From contig CAJTJZ010000090.1 of the NCBI GenBank assembly GCA_910576895.1, forward strand, positions 1 through 7,630: a stretch of 7,630 bases of DNA, read 5' to 3'. A program made the translations under genes and the position numbers. The notes beneath the pieces are model-generated. The model was not told the DNA's origin and made no database searches. It worked only from the letters and a program-made list of their open reading frames with translations. This document shows positions 1 through 5,239 of the stretch, piece by piece. Within the stretch, counting starts at the first letter, position 1, and each line of letters starts with the position of its first letter. The DNA comes from an uncultured Lachnospiraceae bacterium. Lineage in GTDB: Bacteria > Bacillota > Clostridia > Lachnospirales > Lachnospiraceae.

Positions 1-113
1 TGAACAGCCATTGTTGTATAAGCAAGCGTATACAACAATGGCTGTTCACAGTATTTCTTGTTCTTATAGCCCTAAATACTGTGAACAGCCATTGTTGTAT
101 ACGCTTGCTTATA
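1..113. repeat. Nested fold-back inverted repeats at left edge
   Basis: A perfect 40-bp inverted repeat pairs 17-56 with 74-113 around a 17-nt spacer. Inside it, a 20-mer beginning tgaacagccattg occurs three times: direct at 1-20, inverted at 29-48 and direct again at 82-101. Copies 1-20 and 29-48 form a hairpin with the 8-nt loop agcaagcg. The two direct copies are 81 nt apart, a multiple of three, so the reading frame of the overlapping gene stays open and reads EQPLLY twice. The forward copy at 74-113 reads as natural protein, whereas 21-73 looks like an inverted insertion. A template-switch duplication, an invertible segment or a contig-end assembly fold-back would all explain it; the sequence alone cannot separate them. 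Confidence 0.9.
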
Positions 114-328
114 TTCTTGATTTAATGCAAAAAATGAAAAAAAATGAAAAGCTGAATGCAGGATTATTTAAAAAGTTTAAATTATATTTTATGGAAACAT
201 ATCGGGATTTGGCATCTGCTCAAGATTTTTTAGAACATAAAAAAATTATTATAGAACAGCTTGAGATGGAAAATGATGGATATGAGATTATTTCAGATCC
301 GCTTCAGCTAAAGGAGATGGCTGTATGA
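2..328 (+). CDS. Hypothetical protein, C-terminal part (5' end outside window or scrambled)
   Basis: The frame is open from the window edge to the stop at 326-328, so the real start is probably upstream. The first in-frame ATG, at 38, lies inside the inverted repeat and has no ribosome binding site. From about position 74 the product looks like ordinary protein: a helical, Lys/Glu-rich region of roughly 85 residues (KYCEQPLLYTLAYILDLMQ through LKEMAV) without membrane segments or motifs I can name. Residues encoded by 21-73 come from the inverted copy of the same DNA and are unlikely to be ancestral. The stop overlaps the next start (ATGA, 325-328), and an AAGGAG at 311-316 inside this gene serves that start, so the two genes are translationally coupled and probably act together. 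I do not recognise the family. Confidence 0.55.
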   Translation, partial: EQPLLYKQAYTTMAVHSISCSYSPKYCEQPLLYTLAYILDLMQKMKKNEKLNAGLFKKFKLYFMETYRDLASAQDFLEHKKIIIEQLEMENDGYEIISDPLQLKEMAV

Positions 329-1053
329 TAACAGTGCATGTTTTTTGCTCCTATAAATTATCTTCATCAGGATTTCAATATGGGACTTTCGTATATAATC
401 CTGGTGGACATGGGGAATGTTATTATTTGTCAGATAAGTATAAAGTTCCATTTATATCTACATCGTTTAATTATGATCTTGTTAGACGTGTGTGTGGTAA
501 ACTGCCTAATCATATGAATAGCCAGAATTACATTTTTCTTTTTAAAAAAATATCATACATTTATGGTGATGAACATGAAGAAACAGGAAAAGATGTTACT
601 GTAAATATGGCATTTGAATTTGATAATTTTTCGGAGTTTTCTGTTTTTATAGCTGCATTTTCAAAAGAAGAAGTACAAAATAGAGAAAAATTGTCTAAAG
701 AGCTTGCAAATTGTGTAATACCGGATTTTTCGGTTGAAAAATATAAACTTTATATTGATAAAAAACACTTTGATATATGGGTAAAAGATAAGCTGCAAGA
801 TATAAAGATTGATAAAGATATTAACCTGAAAAAAGAAATAAAAATTACAGTTCTTTCTAATCAGTCTGATTATTGTGATGAACTTATTGACTACTATCAG
901 TTTTTCGATTATAAAGAGGGTGCAGAAATATTTGGGTTGAAAAGAAAAAATGGAACGGCTGATTACTATTATCCACAAAAAAAAGATAAACAAGGAAATG
1001 TAAATTCAACAGGAATTTTACATTTCCTTAAGAAGTTATTTCATATCTTTTGA
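325..1053 (+). CDS. Hypothetical protein, 242 aa
   Basis: The start is well supported: ATG at 325 overlaps the upstream stop by four bases, with AAGGAG (311-316) eight bases before it. The product is soluble-looking, with no signal peptide or membrane helix. The first 60 residues are rich in aromatic residues and beta-type pattern (MITVHVFCSY, then a Gly-rich GFQYGTFVYNPGGHGE stretch). The middle is mixed, and the C-terminal third is highly charged (Lys/Asp/Ile) with a tyrosine-rich DYYYPQ near residue 215. I see no catalytic motif and do not recognise the family. The last codons lie in a perfect inverted repeat (992-1029), and transposase homology on the other strand begins within two bases of the stop. 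The present C-terminus may therefore have been shaped by an insertion, and the gene could be truncated. Confidence 0.7.
   Translation: MITVHVFCSYKLSSSGFQYGTFVYNPGGHGECYYLSDKYKVPFISTSFNYDLVRRVCGKLPNHMNSQNYIFLFKKISYIYGDEHEETGKDVTVNMAFEFDNFSEFSVFIAAFSKEEVQNREKLSKELANCVIPDFSVEKYKLYIDKKHFDIWVKDKLQDIKIDKDINLKKEIKITVLSNQSDYCDELIDYYQFFDYKEGAEIFGLKRKNGTADYYYPQKKDKQGNVNSTGILHFLKKLFHIF
992..1029. repeat. 13-bp perfect inverted repeat at the 3' end of the 242-aa gene
   Basis: AAGGAAATGTAAA at 992-1004 is the exact reverse complement of 1017-1029, with a 12-nt loop. It sits inside the coding sequence, 24 bases before the stop, and is not followed by a clear T-run, so it is a poor intrinsic terminator. 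It may be an mRNA 3'-end hairpin or a scar of the rearrangement at this junction. Confidence 0.6.
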
Positions 1054-1054
1054 G

Positions 1055-1285
1055 ATTTCGATTCGTGACTTTTGTTGTTGTCAGAAAAATTATATGAGAT
1101 AATCCTAAAATGTTTATTCCAATATGTAATTTTATTCTAAACTTTTTTCCTGTGTCATACTCTTTTTCTTTTGCTGTAACAGCATTTTGAATATTTTTTG
1201 ATTCTATGATTACTATGGTTGTTTTTGATTCTCGATTGTTGTTTTCCTGTTTGAATTCCATTAATTTTCGTAATATTGTATCTAA
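1055..1285 (-). pseudogene. IS5-family transposase remnant
   Basis: Read on the minus strand from about 1285, the frame gives LDTILRKLMEFKQ, then ESKTTIVIIESKNIQN, EKEYDTGKK, KLHIGINILGLSHIIFLTTT and KVTNRN. From memory of the family, this matches in order the central block of IS5-type DDE transposases: VDSQSVKNT, AEEKGYDAGKK, KRHIAVDTLGLPH, VTTADVTDR. Only about 77 codons remain; the N-terminal domain and the later D and E of the catalytic triad are absent. The first catalytic Asp (DSQSV) reads Glu here (IESKN). Homology stops at about 1055, two bases from the stop of the converging 242-aa gene, and at about 1285, at the inverted repeat of the neighbouring 61-bp element. The ATG at 1261 has no ribosome binding site. 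This is a decayed, non-functional fragment. Confidence 0.75.
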
Positions 1286-1346
1286 GAGTCTGTTTAAAAT
1301 TTTGTTAATTTTTCGTTCGTGAGTATAGAATATTTTGAACAGACTC
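1286..1346. mobile_element. 61-bp MITE-like element with terminal inverted repeats
   Basis: GAGTCTGTTTAAAAT at 1286-1300 faces the inverted copy ATTTTGAACAGACTC at 1332-1346, with one mismatch in 15. The element is flanked on both sides by TAA (1283-1285 and 1347-1349), a possible 3-bp target duplication. Some IS5-family groups (IS1031-type) are known to duplicate TNA targets, which fits the transposase remnant directly beside it. The element has no coding capacity. It could be a miniature derivative of the same IS or two remnant IS ends brought together by deletion. Alternatively it is simply a hairpin between two transcription units. Confidence 0.55.
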
Positions 1347-1398
1347 TAAGTCTAATAGGATTTTTATCCTTAATTTTTAAGCGATTACTTTAAAAATT

Positions 1399-1410
1399 GA
1401 ACATTTGTTC
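1399..1410 (+). promoter_or_regulatory. LexA operator (SOS box), primary
   Basis: GAACATTTGTTC is a perfect match to the GAAC-N4-GTTC core of the Gram-positive LexA operator. It ends one base before the -35 hexamer of the lexA promoter, a position where bound LexA would block RNA polymerase. It indicates autorepression of lexA and induction by DNA damage. Confidence 0.9.
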
Positions 1411-1439
1411 TTGCATTTTGTTGTTCGATATGCTATAAT
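1411..1439 (+). promoter_or_regulatory. lexA sigma-A promoter
   Basis: The -35 is TTGCAT (1411-1416), then a 17-nt spacer, then a consensus -10 TATAAT (1434-1439) with an extended TG at 1431-1432. Transcription should start near 1446, giving a leader of about 205 nt before the lexA start codon. Confidence 0.85.
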
Positions 1440-1448
1440 CAAAATAAC

Positions 1449-1460
1449 AAACATACGTTT
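1449..1460 (+). promoter_or_regulatory. Possible second, degenerate SOS box
   Basis: AAACATACGTTT keeps the dyad and spacing of the Gram-positive operator but changes the outer bases (GAAC to AAAC, GTTC to GTTT). It would lie just past the expected transcription start. Paired operators are common at autoregulated SOS genes, but this one departs from the core and may be weak or fortuitous. Confidence 0.45.
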
Positions 1461-1463
1461 AAG

Positions 1464-1573
1464 GAAGAAAGAAATTCTATGATTTTTATGCACTTGTGTA
1501 CATCGTTTTATACTGAATGGTCATGTTTTTCGACCGTTAGTGTAACATTTGATGAAGGGAGAATTTCTTCTTC
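1464..1573 (+). promoter_or_regulatory. Long-range stem in the lexA leader RNA
   Basis: In the untranslated leader, 1464-1469 pairs with 1568-1573 and 1471-1478 pairs with 1560-1567, giving 14 base pairs with a single bulged A at 1470. The enclosed 81-nt loop holds a further 7-bp hairpin (1516-1522 with 1532-1538, one G-U pair). The outer stem would cover the purine-rich AAGGAAG stretch and abut an ATG at 1479. I recognise no known riboswitch class. It may affect leader stability or translation of the small ORF within it. Confidence 0.45.
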
Positions 1574-1583
1574 TGTTATTTGA
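1479..1583 (+). CDS. Possible 34-aa leader peptide upstream of lexA
   Basis: An ATG at 1479 opens 34 codons (MIFMHLCTSFYTEW through ISSSVI) to a TGA at 1581-1583, the first ORF on the predicted SOS transcript. A purine-rich AAGGAAG at 1461-1467 lies 11 bases upstream, rather far for a ribosome binding site, and is partly within the predicted leader stem. The peptide is short and rich in Cys, Ser and Phe, and resembles nothing I know; it does not look like the small SOS division inhibitors. It could be a leader peptide, a small SOS-induced protein, or chance. Confidence 0.3.
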   Translation: MIFMHLCTSFYTEWSCFSTVSVTFDEGRISSSVI

Positions 1584-1652
1584 TATAGAAATTAACTTAT
1601 TAACCAAGTAGTCTTGATTGACTATACCATGATTATACTAGGAGATGATATT

Positions 1653-2270
1653 ATGGCATATGGAAAAATATCGGCAAAACAGCGTGAAATTTTAGAATAT
1701 ATTAAATCGGAAATTATCAAGAAAGGATATCCACCAGCAGTACGTGAAATTTGTGAAGCTGTTAGTTTAAAATCAACTTCTTCTGTTCACTCTCATTTAG
1801 AAACATTAGAAAAAAATGGATATATTCGGCGAGATCCAACAAAACCACGTGCAATTGAAATTGTAGATAATGATTTTAATTTTAATCGCAAAGGAATTAT
1901 TAAAGTTCCAATTATTGGTACAGTAGCTGCAGGGCAGCCATTACTTGCAGTAGAAAATATTGATGGTTATTTTCCTCTGCTTGCAGAGAATTTACCAAAT
2001 GATGAACTTTTTATGTTACGAGTGCAGGGAGAAAGCATGGTAAATGCTGGTATTTTCAATGGAGATAAGATTTTAATTCAAAAGCAGGAAACAGCACAGA
2101 ATGGTGATATTGTTGTTGCTCTTGTAGAAGATTCTGCAACGGTAAAGCGTTTTTATAAAGAAGATGGATATTTTCGACTTCAACCAGAAAATGATACGAT
2201 GAAGCCAATTATTGTTGATGATGTTTCTATTGTTGGAAAAGTGATAGGGCTTTTTCGCTCGTATCGTTAA
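1653..2270 (+). CDS. lexA: LexA, SOS-response repressor and autoprotease (EC 3.4.21.88)
   Basis: This 205-aa protein is full length for LexA. An N-terminal winged helix-turn-helix (about residues 1-65: KQREILEYI, PPAVREI, STSSVHSHLETLEKNGYIRR) binds the SOS box. The C-terminal S24 peptidase domain shows the self-cleavage bond Ala93-Gly94 (TVAAGQPLLA), nucleophile Ser128 (VQGESMVNAG) and general base Lys165 (SATVKRF). RecA-ssDNA filaments are known to trigger cleavage and so derepress DNA-repair genes. The start at 1653 (MAYGKIS) is preferred over an upstream TTG at 1614 because it has AGGAGA (1640-1645) seven bases before it and matches where LexA proteins begin. An SOS box at 1399-1410 shows autoregulation. 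The unusual point is the long structured leader; the gene is otherwise intact. Confidence 0.97.
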   Translation: MAYGKISAKQREILEYIKSEIIKKGYPPAVREICEAVSLKSTSSVHSHLETLEKNGYIRRDPTKPRAIEIVDNDFNFNRKGIIKVPIIGTVAAGQPLLAVENIDGYFPLLAENLPNDELFMLRVQGESMVNAGIFNGDKILIQKQETAQNGDIVVALVEDSATVKRFYKEDGYFRLQPENDTMKPIIVDDVSIVGKVIGLFRSYR

Positions 2271-2274
2271 AGGG

Positions 2275-2323
2275 TAGCAACTTTGTTGCTATTCCGCAAA
2301 GCGGAACAGCCCCTTCGGGGCTG
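2275..2323 (+). other. Three contiguous triloop hairpins after lexA
   Basis: Three perfect hairpins follow one another without a spacer base: TAGCAAC-TTT-GTTGCTA (2275-2291), TTCCGC-AAA-GCGGAA (2292-2306) and CAGCCCC-TTC-GGGGCTG (2307-2323). GG at 2273-2274 can pair with CC at 2324-2325 to close a cloverleaf-like four-way junction. The block starts five bases after the lexA stop and is markedly more GC-rich than its surroundings. It lacks an adjoining T-run; the T-tract at 2341-2349 is 17 bases beyond the last stem, so it is not a standard intrinsic terminator. It could protect the lexA mRNA 3' end, attenuate transcription into the next operon, or be a dispersed intergenic repeat of this genome. 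Confidence 0.8.
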
Positions 2324-2371
2324 CCAATGGTTAGTATCTTTATTTTTTTAATTTAAGAGGAGAGGATTGTA

Positions 2372-3232
2372 ATGTATAAAAGTAAAAAATTTTCTTATGA
2401 TTATGATGAATATGAAACAGAAGGAAAATCAGTAGAAACAATGGGGGAAGATATTTTAAATGATGAGGAGTTTGAAGAATTAGAAGAACTTATTGTTGGA
2501 GATTGGGGAGATAGTTGGGAAGATAGTATTCAGCCTTTTTTAGATTTTATCGTAGATCATGCAGAGAGGTTTTCTCATATTAAAAGTCTATTTATAGGAG
2601 CTATGGAGTTTGATGAGTGTGAGGTTTCTTGGATTATTCAGGGAAATTATGAAAAATTATTAAATGCCTTGCCAAATTTAAAAAGATTAACAATTAAAGG
2701 CAGTACCGATTTAGAACTTGGAAAAATTTCTCATGAAAATTTAAAAAGATTGACAATTATTTGTGGCGGGCTTCCTTCTCATGTAATTAAAAGTATTGAA
2801 ACAGCATATCTTCCAAATTTAGAAGAATTATGCTTATATCTAGGGATAGAAGACTATGGTTTTGATGGTTCAATTGATACGATTCGCTCCTTGCTTGAAA
2901 ATTCTGATTTTCCAAAGTTAAAATCTCTTGGTATTTTAGATAGTGAAATTCAGGACGAAGTGACAGAAATTGTTTTAGAAAGTAAGTATATTCATACCAT
3001 AAAACAACTGGGCTTATCTTGTGGAACATTATCTGATCGAGGGGGTCAGCTTCTTCTTGAGAAACTTCCTTCCCTTCCAAATTTGGAATCCATTGATTTA
3101 AGCTGGCATTATATGTCAAGTGAAATGATGGAAAAATTAGATAGGCTTGGACTTGCTATTGATATGGATGATCAACAGGAAGAGGAAGAATATGATGGGG
3201 AAACTTGGCGTTATCCTATGCTTACAGAATAG
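2372..3232 (+). CDS. STM4015-family leucine-rich-repeat protein
   Basis: This 286-aa cytoplasmic-looking protein has a well-placed AGGAGAGG (2358-2365) six bases before its ATG. After an acidic N-terminal region (about 1-60, including DEEFEELEELIVGDWGDSWE) it carries irregular leucine-rich repeats near residues 69-80, 102-111, 123-133, 149-158, 182-193, 209-220 and 237-248 (NLKRLTIKG, NLEELCLYLG, KLKSLGILDSEI, IKQLGLSCGTL). They end in an Asp/Glu-rich stretch (265-274) and the terminal segment WRYPMLTE. The pattern and gene order match the STM4015 family as I remember it. No catalytic motif is visible. LRR folds bind proteins, so a scaffold, a partner or the substrate of the four downstream enzymes are reasonable inferences; none is shown. 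It is the first gene of the operon, and its 3' end leads directly into the ribosome-binding region of the next gene. Confidence 0.88.
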   Translation: MYKSKKFSYDYDEYETEGKSVETMGEDILNDEEFEELEELIVGDWGDSWEDSIQPFLDFIVDHAERFSHIKSLFIGAMEFDECEVSWIIQGNYEKLLNALPNLKRLTIKGSTDLELGKISHENLKRLTIICGGLPSHVIKSIETAYLPNLEELCLYLGIEDYGFDGSIDTIRSLLENSDFPKLKSLGILDSEIQDEVTEIVLESKYIHTIKQLGLSCGTLSDRGGQLLLEKLPSLPNLESIDLSWHYMSSEMMEKLDRLGLAIDMDDQQEEEEYDGETWRYPMLTE

Positions 3233-3258
3233 GCGATTTTAAAGGAAAAAAGTATACG

Positions 3259-4362
3259 ATGATTTTAATTGGACAGATAGAAGGGAAACGTACTACTTAT
3301 TTTAAAAAGGCAGCAGAGCATCTGGGCTTTGCCCAAATGCTCCAAATGCTTTGTTATTGTGATGGTATGGATTTTTTGCAAAATGCAAAAGAAGTTTTAA
3401 AAATATCATCAGAAAAGCATAGGTTACAGTATTGTAAAATCGATCCTCCTTCTTATGATTTTCTTCATAAAGAGCAATCACAGATTGATAGTATGTATAG
3501 GGCATATAAGTCTTATCATTCTTGGCTTTTAACTTTGCCTGAACCATCAGGAAAGCTTCAGTATCTAAATACACCAAAAAGTCTTTCTTTACTTTTAGAT
3601 AAATATAAATGTAAACAAAGATTGATAGGAAAAGGTTTGGAAACAAAAGTAACACCATGTTTAGGGAAAGATATTAAAAGCTATCAGGAATTAAAGCAGA
3701 AAATGAAAATATGGCACTGTCCTTCTGTGTTTATAAAACCAAATTTTGCTTCTGGTGCTGCTGGAATATTAGCTTATCGCTGTCATCCGTTAAATGGCCA
3801 AGAATTGCTTTATACTTCTGTTTCTTTGCAGGAATGGAAAGGGAAAGAAATTATTATCAATACAAAAAAAATGTTTTGTTATAAAGAAAGCGAAATCATT
3901 GAAAAAATATGTAGTCATATTCTGTCGCTTGGTACAATCATAGAACGTTGGATACCAAAAGCAGAATATCAGCATTATAATTATGATTTACGTGTCGTGT
4001 ATCAATTTCATAAAATCGCTTTTATTACTGTTCGAGAGTCCAAAGGCCCAATAACGAATCTTCACCTAAATAATAAACCATTGCTAACAAAACAACTTGG
4101 AAAATTGCCAGAATGTTTAGAACTTACAACGAAACAAATTTCCGATATAGAGAAACTTTGTTATCAGGCAGCTTCTGTTTTTGATGGACTTTCTGTTGTG
4201 GGAATTGATATTTTATTGGAAAAAAAGAAAAAAAGACCTCTGATTATTGAAATGAATGGACAAGGAGATTTACTTTATCAAGATATTTACCATGAAAATA
4301 GTATTTATAAAGAACAAATAGCGATGATGGCAGCAAAGGAGAGAGTATGCAAGGAATCATAA
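3259..4362 (+). CDS. STM4014-family protein, ATP-grasp-like
   Basis: I place the start at ATG 3259 (MILIGQIEGKRTTYF, 367 aa), 26 bases after the previous stop, with AAAGGA at 3241-3246. The frame is open back to a TTG at 3205 inside the upstream gene, but that has no ribosome binding site and adds 18 residues not expected of the family. The C-terminal half has the order of an ATP-grasp fold: Lys160 in PSVFIKPNFASGAAGI (ATP-binding lysine and small-residue loop), IIERWIPK near 228-234 (hinge and nucleotide contact), Asp243-Leu-Arg (NYDLRVV), Asp317 (VVGIDIL), then Glu331 and Asn333 (IIEMNGQGD), the usual Mg-binding pair. Such enzymes activate a carboxylate with ATP and join it to an amine or thiol. 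The family's substrate is unknown to me. Its 3' end overlaps the next gene by 16 bases. Confidence 0.87.
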   Translation: MILIGQIEGKRTTYFKKAAEHLGFAQMLQMLCYCDGMDFLQNAKEVLKISSEKHRLQYCKIDPPSYDFLHKEQSQIDSMYRAYKSYHSWLLTLPEPSGKLQYLNTPKSLSLLLDKYKCKQRLIGKGLETKVTPCLGKDIKSYQELKQKMKIWHCPSVFIKPNFASGAAGILAYRCHPLNGQELLYTSVSLQEWKGKEIIINTKKMFCYKESEIIEKICSHILSLGTIIERWIPKAEYQHYNYDLRVVYQFHKIAFITVRESKGPITNLHLNNKPLLTKQLGKLPECLELTTKQISDIEKLCYQAASVFDGLSVVGIDILLEKKKKRPLIIEMNGQGDLLYQDIYHENSIYKEQIAMMAAKERVCKES

Positions 4363-5210
4363 GAAAGAATGACTCTTATAAAAATAAAAATATAATAGAT
4401 ATGCAAAGAATCATAGGAAGTCATGATATTTTATTTCTTTGTTTTGATACACTTCGCTATGATGTTGCTCTATCGGAACAAGAACTTGGAAATACACCTG
4501 TTTTAAATCGCTTTGGTTCTTGGGAGAAGCGGCAGACTTGCGGTAATTTTACTTATCCGGCACATCAAGCTTTTTTTGCTGGATTTTTGCCATATAGCAG
4601 TGATATTTGCAGACTTTCTGAAAGAGAGACCTTATTTTTTGCAAAACATATTGGAGAGGGCAGAAAAGCACCAAAGGGATCGTATACATTTGAAGAAAGT
4701 ACATGGATAGAATCTTTAGAAAAAGAAGGCTATGAAACGGTTTGTATTGGCGGAGTTTCTTTTTTTGATAAGCGTTCTTCTATAGGAAAGGTTTTGCCCG
4801 GATATTTTAAATATAGTTATTGGCATCCTTCTTTTGGCTGTACAGTAAAAGAAAGCACACAAAATCAAATAGAGTTTGCTATCAAAAAATGTCAGTCCTT
4901 TTCAGAAGAAAAGCGATTATTTTTTTATATTAATATTGATGCGATTCACTATCCTAATTATTTTTATTTAGAAGGAGAAAAAGAGGATACGATAAAATCT
5001 CATGCGGCTGCACTGCGTTATGTTGATTCTTGTTTAGAACCACTTTTTGATGCTTTTTCTTATCGTGCTAATATATTTATTATTTGTTGTTCTGATCATG
5101 GTACTTGCTATGGAGAAGATGGATTTGAGTATCATGGCATTAATCATCCTATTGTAACAACCGTTCCTTATAAACAATTTTTATTACAAAAAATAGCAAA
5201 AGAAGTCTAA
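4347..5210 (+). CDS. STM4013/SEN3800-family hydrolase (alkaline phosphatase/sulfatase fold)
   Basis: This 287-aa predicted cytoplasmic metal-dependent hydrolase has no signal peptide. Candidate metal ligands and nucleophile appear in the usual superfamily order: Asp34 (LFLCFDTLRYD), Thr69 before PAH (FTYPAHQAFFAGFLP), Asp198 and His201 (INIDAIHYP), Asp250-His251 (CCSDHGTCYGEDG) and His263 (YHG). The superfamily hydrolyses or transfers phosphate, sulfate or phosphonate esters; the substrate here is unknown. The ATG at 4347 has AGGAG (4337-4341) five bases upstream and overlaps the previous gene by 16 bases. A second in-frame ATG at 4401 (MQRIIGSHDILF) fits where I recall family proteins beginning, but lacks a ribosome binding site. 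The first 18 residues look like a duplication of that start (MQGIIRKND against MQRIIGSHD). The next gene follows after 29 bases. Confidence 0.88.
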   Translation: MQGIIRKNDSYKNKNIIDMQRIIGSHDILFLCFDTLRYDVALSEQELGNTPVLNRFGSWEKRQTCGNFTYPAHQAFFAGFLPYSSDICRLSERETLFFAKHIGEGRKAPKGSYTFEESTWIESLEKEGYETVCIGGVSFFDKRSSIGKVLPGYFKYSYWHPSFGCTVKESTQNQIEFAIKKCQSFSEEKRLFFYINIDAIHYPNYFYLEGEKEDTIKSHAAALRYVDSCLEPLFDAFSYRANIFIICCSDHGTCYGEDGFEYHGINHPIVTTVPYKQFLLQKIAKEV

Positions 5211-5239
5211 AGTTTTTGATGAAAGGTAATAGATAAAAG

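Noticed and set aside
1..113. CRISPR-like array
   Set aside because: The repeats are inverted and overlapping rather than regularly spaced direct repeats with unique spacers.
661..993. Minus-strand frame of 110 codons opposite the 242-aa gene
   Set aside because: Its Phe/Ile-rich composition is the antisense of Lys/Glu-rich AT-rich coding DNA, and it has no supporting neighbours; the plus-strand gene with a coupled start explains the region.
1353..1378. Intrinsic terminator at a small AGGAT/ATCCT hairpin
   Set aside because: The stem is only about five base pairs, A/T-rich, and has no strong T-run after it.
2275..2323. tRNA gene, because of the cloverleaf-like folding
   Set aside because: At about 50 bases it is too short, it has three-base loops, and no TTC-type T-loop consensus or acceptor stem is present.
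2324..2357. Dedicated promoter for the STM operon
   Set aside because: Several A/T-rich -10-like hexamers occur (for example TATCTT at 2335-2340), but none has a convincing -35 at proper spacing, so none is called.
2787..3658. Two minus-strand frames (2787-3119 and 3302-3658), the second looking hydrophobic
   Set aside because: They lie opposite well-recognised STM4015 and STM4014 family sequence. Their hydrophobicity is an antisense effect.
4513..4710. Alternative plus-strand frame inside the STM4013-family gene
   Set aside because: Overlaps the conserved Thr-Pro-Ala-His region of the hydrolase in another frame.
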